NCBI RefSeq assembly: GCF_000270245.1
Contig: NC_015635.1
Coordinates: 3,782,001-3,846,000 of the forward strand
DNA length: 64,000 nucleotides
Direction of reading: 5' to 3'
Source: Microlunatus phosphovorus NM-1
GTDB taxonomy: Bacteria; Actinomycetota; Actinomycetes; Propionibacteriales; Propionibacteriaceae
Shown: positions 54,520-62,635 of the stretch, in pieces
How the letters are laid out: every line of letters begins with the position of its first letter
How positions within the stretch are numbered: the first letter of the stretch is position 1
Translations under genes and position numbers: made by a program
The notes under the pieces: model-generated
Told to the model about the DNA's origin: nothing
The model's input: only the letters and a program-made list of their open reading frames with translations
Database searches by the model: none

Positions 54520-54564
54520 ATGCGGGGGGCTGATATGCGAAGGGCTGGTATGCGGTGGTCGCGG
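54520..54564 (+). repeat. Tandem 15-bp repeat giving three alternative ATG starts
   Basis: ATGCGGGGGGCTGAT, ATGCGAAGGGCTGGT and ATGCGGTGG... start at 54520, 54535 and 54550, all in the frame of the histidine kinase. Each of the last two ATGs has a G-rich ribosome-site-like run supplied by the previous unit. This makes the true start uncertain. Confidence 0.6.
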
Positions 54565-56568
54565 GTCCTCACGATCGGGTTCGCCGCGCTCTCCGCGGTG
54601 GCCCTGACCGCGTCGGTAGCGTTCGCGGCAAGCCTGGCCGGCACCACCGCCTGGGCGCAGCTGGGGATCGCTGTCGCCGTCGTGCTGCCGTCGAGTGCGT
54701 TGTCGCTGCTGATGGTTCGGCGACCTGACGGCGCCGTCGTCGGCGTACTGCTCGGACTGTTGTCCTTGACGGTCGCCCAGGTGGTCGTCAAGGAACTCTG
54801 GCTGATCTGGCTCGCCAGGTCGGGCGAGCCAGATCGTTGGGCCTGGCTGGTGGCCGTCACCGCCGAGAACAGCTGGTGGGTCCTGGCCGCCTTCGCCCTG
54901 CTGCTGCTCCACTTCCCCGACGGACGGTTGCCGTCGCCTCGTTGGCGGTGGGTGCCGCCGGTGCTGCTCTGCTGCGTCGCCGTGGTCCAGGCGTACGGGG
55001 CGGTGGAAGCGACCGCGTTCCGGCCTCCCCTCGACCGGCTGGAGCGCCCGTTCGGACCGCCACCGCCTTGGGTGGATGCGGTATCGCTGGGACCGTTCGT
55101 CGTGATGCTCGGGCTGTTCGTAGCCGCCACGGTGTCGCTGCTGCTGCGCTATCGGCGGGCCGACCGGATCCAGCGACTGCAGCTCAAATGGCTGGCGCTC
55201 GCCGGGCTCGGCGTACCGCTCTATCCCCTGCTGTGCCTGGTCGAGATCCTCGTCTGGGGCCGACCGCTCTGGGTCAGCGGTGCCGTCGGGATCGCCTCGC
55301 TGGTGGCGACGCCGGTGGGAATCGGCATCGCTGTGCTGCGCTACGACCTGTACGACGTCGACCGGGCGTTGGCCTCCGCGGTCGCCTGGGGCATGGTCAC
55401 CGCGGCGCTGCTGGGCGTCTATGCGGCGGCGTCGACCATCACCGGCGCGCTGGTCGGCGGTGACTCCACTGTCCGGGTGGCGGTCGCGACGGCCGCCGCC
55501 GCGCTGTTGCTCTGGCCCGTGCGGAAGACCTCCCAGCGGTTCGTCGATGCCCGGATGTATCCGCTACGACGGGGTTTGCGGCAGTCGCTGGACCGGTTCG
55601 ACGGCGATGTCAGCGCCGGGCGGGCACGTCCCGAGGCGCTCCAGGACGTTCTCCGCCAGGCACTCCGGGACCCGGCGTTGCGGGTGGGCTACCGGACGCC
55701 GGGCTCCGACAGCTATCTGGACGCGGCCGCGTCGCCGGTGCCGGCCGACCAGGCGGTGCCGGTGTCGACCGATCACCAGCTCATCGGGATCCTCGTCCCG
55801 GGTGAGGGGCCGGCGTCGACCGAACTGCTGCGCGAGGCGGCGGCCCGCATCACCACCCTGGTCGAGGTGGTCCGGTTGCGCGCGCAGGTCGCCGCGGCGC
55901 TGCGCGAGGCGGAGTCGAGTCGGACTCGCCTGGTGGAGATCGGGTACGCGGAGCGGCGGCGGTTCGAACGCGACCTGCACGACGGTGCGCAGCAACGCCT
56001 CGTGTCGCTCGGGATGGCCCTGCGGCTCGCCCAGCGGCACCTCGCCGACGGCACGGTGAACGTCGACCAACTGGTGGACGACAGCGTGGCCGAGCTCGCG
56101 GCCGCCGTCGCCGAGCTCCGCCAGATCGCCCACGGACTGAGGCCGAGCAGTCTCGACGACGGTCTGCCGGCCGCGTTGTCCAACCTCGTCCGCTCGGTGC
56201 CGCTCGCCGTCGAGCTGGACGTGGACGACGTCTCGTTGCCCGACACGGTAGCCACCACGGCGTACTACGTGGCCAGCGAGGCGATCACCAACGCCATCAA
56301 GCACGCCGAGGCAACGCGGATCGTGCTGCAAGTCGTCCGGCGCGACGACCGGATCCTCGTCTGTGTCAGCGACGACGGGCGAGGCGGTGCCCACCTGGGG
56401 CTGCGGTCGGGGTTGGCCGATCGGGTCGCAGCCATGGGTGGATCGCTGGAGGTGGACAGCGCGGCTGGTCGCGGCACCCAGGTACGAGCAATGCTGCCGG
56501 TCGCGCTCCCGAACCTGCGCTCGGTGGCGCCACCGAACGAGGCCGAGGAACCACGATGCGCATCGTGA
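54520..56568 (+). CDS. Sensor histidine kinase, NarL/LiaS (HisKA_3) type
   Basis: A membrane sensor of up to 682 residues. The N-terminal 300 residues hold six to eight hydrophobic segments and no obvious periplasmic domain. A GAF-like linker follows. The phosphorylated His is in RDLHDGAQQRLVSLGMALRL (about residue 487), the ATP-binding N-box is SEAITNAIKHAEAT, and G-boxes lie in DDGRGGAHLGLRSG and GRGTQVRAML. The start is one of three in-frame ATGs in a tandem repeat. It overlaps the response regulator by 13 bases. Confidence 0.9.
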   Translation: MRGADMRRAGMRWSRVLTIGFAALSAVALTASVAFAASLAGTTAWAQLGIAVAVVLPSSALSLLMVRRPDGAVVGVLLGLLSLTVAQVVVKELWLIWLARSGEPDRWAWLVAVTAENSWWVLAAFALLLLHFPDGRLPSPRWRWVPPVLLCCVAVVQAYGAVEATAFRPPLDRLERPFGPPPPWVDAVSLGPFVVMLGLFVAATVSLLLRYRRADRIQRLQLKWLALAGLGVPLYPLLCLVEILVWGRPLWVSGAVGIASLVATPVGIGIAVLRYDLYDVDRALASAVAWGMVTAALLGVYAAASTITGALVGGDSTVRVAVATAAAALLLWPVRKTSQRFVDARMYPLRRGLRQSLDRFDGDVSAGRARPEALQDVLRQALRDPALRVGYRTPGSDSYLDAAASPVPADQAVPVSTDHQLIGILVPGEGPASTELLREAAARITTLVEVVRLRAQVAAALREAESSRTRLVEIGYAERRRFERDLHDGAQQRLVSLGMALRLAQRHLADGTVNVDQLVDDSVAELAAAVAELRQIAHGLRPSSLDDGLPAALSNLVRSVPLAVELDVDDVSLPDTVATTAYYVASEAITNAIKHAEATRIVLQVVRRDDRILVCVSDDGRGGAHLGLRSGLADRVAAMGGSLEVDSAAGRGTQVRAMLPVALPNLRSVAPPNEAEEPRCAS

Positions 56569-57209
56569 TCGGGGAGGACTCGGCGCTGTTCCGGGAGGGA
56601 CTGGCCCGGCTGCTCGAGGACGCCGGGCACCTGGTCGTGGGCCGCGCTCCCGACGCCCCAAGCCTGATCACAGCCGTCGAGCGCGAGCATCCGGACCTGG
56701 TCGTGATCGACGTACGGATGCCGCCGGACAGGACCGACGACGGCGCCCGGGCCGCCCGGGACCTGCGGAACCGGATGCCGGACCTGCCGATCGTGATGCT
56801 CAGTCAACACGTCGAGACCCGGCACTCCATCGATCTGGTCCGACGCGGCCACTTCGGCTATCTGCTGAAGGACCGGGTGTTCGACGTCGACGACTTCCTG
56901 GACGCTTTGCGCCGGGTGGCTGCCGGCGGCTCCGCCCTCGACCCCGAAGTGGTCGCCACCCTGCTCGGCCCCCGCACCGAGCACGACCCGCTCGCCACCC
57001 TCACACCACGGGAACGAGAGGTCATGGCCCTGATAGCCGAGGGCCGGACCAACGCCGGGATTGCCCGCCGGCTGTGGCTCACCGACCGCACGGTCGAGAC
57101 CCACGTCAGCAACATCATGGGCAAACTCGGACTGACCGACAGCGACGACGGGCACCGCCGAGTGCTGGCCGTCCTGACCTGGCTCCGCGTACGCCAGCGC
57201 AGCAGTTGA
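56556..57209 (+). CDS. NarL/FixJ-family response regulator
   Basis: A 217-residue regulator, partner of the overlapping kinase. The receiver domain has the acidic pocket at Glu7-Asp8 and the phospho-acceptor Asp52 in VVIDVRMPP, with Lys in YLLKDRV. The C-terminal LuxR helix-turn-helix is LTPREREVMALIAEGRTNAG to VETHVSNIMGKLGL. The target genes are not evident; the divergent membrane gene at 53695-54381 is the nearest candidate. Confidence 0.93.
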   Translation: MRIVIGEDSALFREGLARLLEDAGHLVVGRAPDAPSLITAVEREHPDLVVIDVRMPPDRTDDGARAARDLRNRMPDLPIVMLSQHVETRHSIDLVRRGHFGYLLKDRVFDVDDFLDALRRVAAGGSALDPEVVATLLGPRTEHDPLATLTPREREVMALIAEGRTNAGIARRLWLTDRTVETHVSNIMGKLGLTDSDDGHRRVLAVLTWLRVRQRSS

Positions 57210-57244
57210 TGTCGCACAGCGTCGAGAGACCATTCCGCAGCGGC

Positions 57245-58531
57245 TCAAGGTTCGGTGATCACGACGCCCAACAGTCGCGTCATCTCCCGTACCAGGGGAT
57301 CCAACTTCTCTCGATCCGCCGCGGCCAGATTGACGCAAGCGTAGCGATAACTGGCACCGTCGAAGTGCTTTGGCCTACTGGATAGCAGATCTCCCGCTTC
57401 GTAGTAGACGCTTATCAGCGTGGCCGGGGATGATCGCCGCAAGCGAGAGATATCTGTTTCACTCGGAGCAGCGGCAACACGCCCATCGGCAAACCGGCGA
57501 AGTGGGTAACTTGCCGCCACAGTCTCGACCTCGGACCCACAGACCGGCGGCGGTTGGTCTCCCAGGCCCAGAGCAAACAGAACCTCGTAGGTGTTGACCC
57601 CGGTGATCTGCTCGGTCATGTCGGCGAATTGCCCACACATCCTCGGATTGATCTCGATGATGAAACAGCTGCCGTCCGCAGGATTGTAGATGAACTCGAT
57701 GTTGAATAGCCCGTGCGACAACCCGAGCCCACGAACAACTCGCTCGCTCAGCCTCGCCATGGCGTCCGCCTGCTGGGCAGTGACCACCGATGGCATCACG
57801 AACCGAGAGAAGCTCTCTGTCCCCGGATACATCTCGGAGTCGGTAATGCTGAGAACAGTCATCTTACCGTCGAAGACATATCCCTCGAGCGTGACTTGTG
57901 ATCCCACCAGGAGATCCTCCACCAAGACATGAGCCCCGTCCAGGGTGAACTCTGGGTAACCAGCCAGAATCTGATTCAGAGGGCGGACGAAATGGCGTAA
58001 ATGGCGTACCACCTCGGGTGACCGCGCATAGTCGATCAGCTCCGCAGCAGAGTCGACCCGCTGAGCAAGCTGCGAGAACCACGATTTCACCGGTTTGACG
58101 AACGCCGGGTAGCTCAGCGTCGTGGCCGTCGCGTCGACGGTCGCCGGATCAACCAGGTGAAACCCGGGAGTTGCCTCCGGCACGCTGACGGCCATAATCT
58201 CTCGTGCCACGTACTTGTGGGTCGCACGGAGAAGCGCCTCCGGAGGCGGGCCTGGCAGCCCCATCCGTTCGGCGACGACGGCCGCGACCAAGCAGCCGGG
58301 GTAGTCGCTGGAACTGACCACGCCGCTCACCCGCATCCGAGTCAGTTCGCCGATGGCCTGATCCAAGAACTGCCCGGCGTCAAACGACCCCGGATCGGCT
58401 TCGGCGTCAGGCCCGAATGGAATCAGCTCAATCTTGCGACTCAGCTTCTCGCGAATCCGCGGAAGCTGCAGCCGATCCCAGTTCGTCGGGCAGATGAGCG
58501 CTACGCGCGGGCGGCTATACCTCCCGCGCAA
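57245..58531 (-). CDS. ATP-grasp ligase encoded with the PNP-STAND gene, 428 aa
   Basis: An ATP-grasp carboxylate ligase of unknown substrate. The N-domain begins VALICPTNWDRLQ. ATP contacts are Lys146 and Lys149 (AFVKPVKSWF) and the EDLLVG strand at 205. The metal site is NIEF (277) with IIEINPRMCGQFA (291-303). The closest shape is the group making dipeptides or modifying amino acids, also seen in peptide natural-product pathways. Its start lies 17 bases inside the end of the STAND gene, so translation is coupled and the two should act together. Base composition is lower in GC than the rest of the window. This fits acquired DNA. Confidence 0.82.
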   Translation of the reverse strand: MRGRYSRPRVALICPTNWDRLQLPRIREKLSRKIELIPFGPDAEADPGSFDAGQFLDQAIGELTRMRVSGVVSSSDYPGCLVAAVVAERMGLPGPPPEALLRATHKYVAREIMAVSVPEATPGFHLVDPATVDATATTLSYPAFVKPVKSWFSQLAQRVDSAAELIDYARSPEVVRHLRHFVRPLNQILAGYPEFTLDGAHVLVEDLLVGSQVTLEGYVFDGKMTVLSITDSEMYPGTESFSRFVMPSVVTAQQADAMARLSERVVRGLGLSHGLFNIEFIYNPADGSCFIIEINPRMCGQFADMTEQITGVNTYEVLFALGLGDQPPPVCGSEVETVAASYPLRRFADGRVAAAPSETDISRLRRSSPATLISVYYEAGDLLSSRPKHFDGASYRYACVNLAAADREKLDPLVREMTRLLGVVITEP

Positions 58532-61500
58532 GCTCGGTGGCTTGATCCAAGCTCGTCAACATGCCGATGTCTGCGGCTCGCTTGATCTCCAACTCGGATA
58601 GCCGTGACCGGGAAGACGCTAGCGCCGATCCGATCAATTGCGTCTCGCTGACCGCACGGGGCAGCCCACGATGCTTGCGTTCGCGGTCGACGGCCGACAG
58701 CAGGATGAGAGCCGACTCGTCCTGCTGCGACCGAGCCGCGACCACGGCAAGTCCCTCCAGCGCCCGCAGCCTCGGACGCAGATTCCCCTGCAGCATGGCC
58801 AACGTCATGCTCTCGACGAAATGATTCCGCGCCGCGTCGAGATCGCCCTGAAAGGCTGCGATGTGCCCCAAGCTGTTCGCCGACCACGTAAGCAAACCCA
58901 AGTCTTCGTACGCTCTTCCGACGTGCTGCGCGTACTCGGCGTGAACCCGGGCCATCAAGGGATCGCCGTTCAGGTACGCAACCTGCGACTGATCGCTGCG
59001 CACCCATGCTGACAGCTGCGGGTCGGAGTACTCCGCATAGAATCCAAGGGCGCGCTCGAAGTGAGCATCGGCCGCCGCATAGTCGCGACGCTCGCTGGCC
59101 ACGAGTCCGAGACCATCCTCACAATCGGCCATGCCTTCGGCACGTGTCCGACCACCAAGGGTCTCGTAGATCGTCTGAGCCTCCGTTAAGGCCGCGTATG
59201 CCTGTTCATAGCGATTGAGTTCGAGGTCGACAAGCGCTCCCCGCTCCAGACTCAACGCCAGCAGGCCGCTATCAAATTCGGCCCGGCCCGCGTCCGCTGC
59301 GGCGGTGAACAGCGAACTGGCCTCCTCGAGATCGAACTGCCGGATCGCCAACTTGCCTGCGGCGAGACACACTTTTCCCCACAGCAGTCGCTCCGCTCCT
59401 TCTGATCCGACAGCTGGCTGCCCGAGCCCCAGGACGGTTTGTAGGTGCGCGTACCCCTCTGCATAGTTACGTGACCACCAGTAGCCATCGAGCATTGTGG
59501 CGACCCGTAGTGCGGAATGGCGATCGGCGGTCTCGACGAAAAACCTCAGAGCCGCATGAATGTTTTCGTGGTCAAGCGACAACTCCTCCAGCGCATCCCG
59601 ACGATCACGGCCAGCCATGCGTTCGCCCTGGCCCTCGACGAGGTCTCGATAGAAGTCTGCGTGCATAGCCCGGACCCGACGCTCGTGCTCGACGTCTTGC
59701 GCGAGCCGGTGCCGGCCATAGTCGCGCATGGCGAAGAAGATCGAATAGCGCGGTTGCCGATCCGATGCTCGTTCCTCGTCACGCACCACGAACCTTCGGT
59801 CGAGGAGCGGTTGCATCCATTCGATAGCCAGCCGGCTGTCCACCAGATCTCCGACGAGAGCCGCCCCTGCACGCTCGGTCCAGCTCCCTTCGAAAACCGA
59901 GAGTCGCAGGAACACCTTCTGCTGTGCAGGCTCGAGCAGGTCGAAACTCCAACCGATCGCCCGTTGCAGTGATCTTTGACGATCGGGGACATCCTGCATC
60001 AGATTCTCGAGCCGGATGAAGTCCGGAGACCGGAGCAGCTTTCGGAGCTCTGCTACCGACGATGTCCTCGCCCTGGCTGCGACCAGCTCGATCGCCAGCG
60101 GTAGGCCCATCAAGCTCTCGGTCAGCTCGATGATGTCTTGACGTATGCCTGGATCGTCTACCTCCTGCTGGGCCCGGTCCAGGAACAACTCGAGACCGTC
60201 CCCGCCGGCGAGTCGGCGAGCCTCCAATCGTCGTTCCGTAGTGAGGTCCAAGGGAGCGTCGCTCGTCACCATGATCCGGAGTTCCGGGGCCACTGCCAAC
60301 AAATCCGAGACACGGGTTGCCGCACGACCGACCCGCTCGAAGTTCTCCAATATCAGCAGACTGGGTACGCCGCGAAAGACCTCTCGTAGAGCGTCGATCA
60401 GGGGATCTCCGGCGTCTACCTTCAAGACCTCCGTGATGCTGGCGAACAACAAGTCGGGGTCGGCAACGCTTGACAAGTCGACGACGTACACGTGGTCATC
60501 GAAGAACTCCCGCAGATTTGTGCCAACCTCCAACGCCAATCGGGTCTTGCCAGCGCCCGGCGGACCGAAGATCGTGATAAGTCTCGTCGACCCGTCCCGC
60601 AACAGTCCCGAACACTCATTCTGCTCAGTCACTCGGTCGACAAAGGAGTTGCCGCGTCGCTTCAAGTTGCTGGGCGGAAGGACTGGATCCGACGCCTTCG
60701 GTCCAGCTGAGTGGAAGGCTGCCTGGTCGTCTGTCCCGGACAGAATCGACACAGGCTCCTTCAGCCGACGATCGATCAGGAAGCCCCAGACCACCTCCGC
60801 CGAAGCCCGGGCGGCGAAACCCTTGTAGCTGTCGTTCTTGCTCCCGTCGGCGTGATCCATCACCCCCTTGGCCACAACCCAGTTGGTCACGTCGAGCGCC
60901 CACGCGGATGCGGCGACCGACGCGGCCTCCATCTCGAGACCGATCACCGTGCGGACACCGCTTGTCGTCACGACCTCCCAGGGATTGCTCGCATCCACCC
61001 AGGGCTCGCTGGTCACAGGGCCGACCCGGATGGCGAACGGGAGGTTCAACGGCCCGTCCGGGTTGTCGTACCGGCGAGCGCCAGCCTGTCGGCGACCTTC
61101 AGGTGTGAGCACCGGTCGATGCTTGGCGTTCCTCCTGATCAGACCCTTCGCGATGAGTTCCTCAACGAATCGCGTCCACTGATGGGCGCCGATATAGGTG
61201 CCGCGTTCCGGCTGATCCTGAGGATCCGAACCCCGCAACAGCGTCTCCAAGAACCAGTCCTCAGAGTCTCGAGACGTGGGCTCGGCATACGAAGGCAACC
61301 CAGCGGCACGCATCCGCTTCGCCGCAAGCAGCCACTTCACCGGCATCGACTGGGTGCGGATATCTGGTCGAAGTCCGTCAGCGACCTTCTTACCCTCCGC
61401 GGCGAAGTAGGCCGTCTCTGCAACGATCACGTCACCGAGCGCTGCAGAGCCAGGCCGACCGGCGCATACTCCAGACATGGCGAGGCAGCGCGGATGCAAT

Positions 61501-61799
61501 CGTTCGATCAGGGTTGCCAATGTGCGCGAGGCCGACTCGGCACCCATCCGAAGCTGGGACGTGATGGCCACCGAGAAACTCGATCCGTCTGCGAGGTCGA
61601 AGTCACCACGCTCATAAGGCGTCGCATCATCAACATCGTGTTCGATCCAGTTCGCTACACCCGGATGGCCCAGAAAGGGGCCACCGGCTATCGCCTTCGC
61701 AACCTCGAGTTCATCCTCGTCGAGGGCTGCAACGTAGAGCACGTCGACCGATGGCTGCTGCACCGCTCGCCTGGCCGTCACGGGCTCATCATGCCGCAA
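58515..61799 (-). CDS. PNP-like domain fused to STAND ATPase and TPRs (NLR-like, candidate antiphage protein)
   Basis: A 1094-residue three-part protein. Residues 18-345 form a nucleoside phosphorylase/nucleosidase fold (VLYVAALDEDE; the purine-site GLEMEAAS at 287-294; KGVMDHADGS with Asp315). A winged-helix-like insert (about 175-245, WTRFVEELIAKGLIRR, then LTPEGRRQ) interrupts it. The STAND ATPase has Walker A GPPGAGKT (412-419) and Walker B LLILENFERV (481-490), with sensor IMVTSDAPL. TPR helices fill about 750-1050. In known systems such PNP domains destroy adenine nucleotides once a phage ligand is sensed. That role is inferred here. The first codon is TTG at 61799; GTG at 61781 is the alternative. 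Lower GC than its surroundings. Confidence 0.85.
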   Translation of the reverse strand: MRHDEPVTARRAVQQPSVDVLYVAALDEDELEVAKAIAGGPFLGHPGVANWIEHDVDDATPYERGDFDLADGSSFSVAITSQLRMGAESASRTLATLIERLHPRCLAMSGVCAGRPGSAALGDVIVAETAYFAAEGKKVADGLRPDIRTQSMPVKWLLAAKRMRAAGLPSYAEPTSRDSEDWFLETLLRGSDPQDQPERGTYIGAHQWTRFVEELIAKGLIRRNAKHRPVLTPEGRRQAGARRYDNPDGPLNLPFAIRVGPVTSEPWVDASNPWEVVTTSGVRTVIGLEMEAASVAASAWALDVTNWVVAKGVMDHADGSKNDSYKGFAARASAEVVWGFLIDRRLKEPVSILSGTDDQAAFHSAGPKASDPVLPPSNLKRRGNSFVDRVTEQNECSGLLRDGSTRLITIFGPPGAGKTRLALEVGTNLREFFDDHVYVVDLSSVADPDLLFASITEVLKVDAGDPLIDALREVFRGVPSLLILENFERVGRAATRVSDLLAVAPELRIMVTSDAPLDLTTERRLEARRLAGGDGLELFLDRAQQEVDDPGIRQDIIELTESLMGLPLAIELVAARARTSSVAELRKLLRSPDFIRLENLMQDVPDRQRSLQRAIGWSFDLLEPAQQKVFLRLSVFEGSWTERAGAALVGDLVDSRLAIEWMQPLLDRRFVVRDEERASDRQPRYSIFFAMRDYGRHRLAQDVEHERRVRAMHADFYRDLVEGQGERMAGRDRRDALEELSLDHENIHAALRFFVETADRHSALRVATMLDGYWWSRNYAEGYAHLQTVLGLGQPAVGSEGAERLLWGKVCLAAGKLAIRQFDLEEASSLFTAAADAGRAEFDSGLLALSLERGALVDLELNRYEQAYAALTEAQTIYETLGGRTRAEGMADCEDGLGLVASERRDYAAADAHFERALGFYAEYSDPQLSAWVRSDQSQVAYLNGDPLMARVHAEYAQHVGRAYEDLGLLTWSANSLGHIAAFQGDLDAARNHFVESMTLAMLQGNLRPRLRALEGLAVVAARSQQDESALILLSAVDRERKHRGLPRAVSETQLIGSALASSRSRLSELEIKRAADIGMLTSLDQATELAREV

Positions 61800-61836
61800 T
61801 CATCGACACAGCGGAATATTCATCGGCCCGACATGG

Positions 61837-62601
61837 TCATGCCCGGATGGCAGTCACCTGGGCGGCCATCACGCGATCGGCAACCTCGTGATGTGGCGCA
61901 ATGCTGACTTCGGAGAAGTTTGCGTTCCGCAGGGCGTTGTCGTATTCCGAGACCGAGAACAGTCCTGCGGTGGCGTTCGTGTCGACCACGCGAGCCATCC
62001 GATCGGCAGGCGACAGACTGTCGTCGGCAACAAGGTCGACAATGTGGAGCCTGCCGCCTGGGGCAAGCACGCGGAACAGCTCTGACAGGGTTCGTTCCTT
62101 CGCAGTCGACAGGTTGATCGCGGAGTTGCCGATCACGACGTCCGTGAGCTGATTCGCGATGGGAAGTTCTTCCATCAGGCCGGTGACGAAGAACGCGTTA
62201 CGGGTTAGCGCTGCGGCGGCATTTCGACGGGCTAGCTCGACCATCTCGGCCGATATATCGAGCCCGATCACCAGGCCGTCCGGCTCCACCATCTTGGCGG
62301 CAAGGATCGAGTCGATCCCACCGCCGCACCCGATGTCCAGAACTATCTGTCCAGCTGCGAGCGGCGCACCAGTTGTCGGGCTGCCGCAGCCGAGGCTCGC
62401 CCGCACCGCCGCCGCCGGAATCGTTGCCAGTTCGGCCGCTGAGTAGTGACAGGACCCGAACGTGGGGCCCTCCTCCAGGAACAGGCTGAGAGGGTCCGGG
62501 CTGGGCGTCGACGACCAGGTCGGACCCAAACCGCCCAGCACCACACGGGCAGCTGCGGCGTATCGCCGTCGGATCTCGGTGCGAACATCGCCACTCGACA
62601 T
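61837..62601 (-). CDS. ArsM-like SAM methyltransferase lacking key arsenic cysteines
   Basis: A 254-residue methyltransferase. The pattern SCHYSAAELATIPAAAVRAS, then LGCGSP, and VLDIGCGGGIDSILAAKMV follow the arsenite methyltransferase family closely. Cys51 and Cys72 remain. The catalytic cysteine of ArsM, expected in a SNCVINLS motif, is replaced (GNSAINLS, 158-165), and the last cysteine before the xSxxEY motif is also missing (TAGLFSVSEY). Arsenic methylation is therefore unlikely; another small acceptor is expected. It lies 37 bases before the PNP-STAND gene and 34 after the DUF6493-like gene, all on one strand. Confidence 0.83.
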   Translation of the reverse strand: MSSGDVRTEIRRRYAAAARVVLGGLGPTWSSTPSPDPLSLFLEEGPTFGSCHYSAAELATIPAAAVRASLGCGSPTTGAPLAAGQIVLDIGCGGGIDSILAAKMVEPDGLVIGLDISAEMVELARRNAAAALTRNAFFVTGLMEELPIANQLTDVVIGNSAINLSTAKERTLSELFRVLAPGGRLHIVDLVADDSLSPADRMARVVDTNATAGLFSVSEYDNALRNANFSEVSIAPHHEVADRVMAAQVTAIRA

Positions 62602-62635
62602 ACCTCACCTCGTTGAGATCGTGGAGCGAACAACC

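Noticed and set aside
61837-62601. Arsenite methyltransferase (arsM) call
   Set aside because: Two of the cysteines needed to bind arsenic are missing, and no arsenic genes are nearby.
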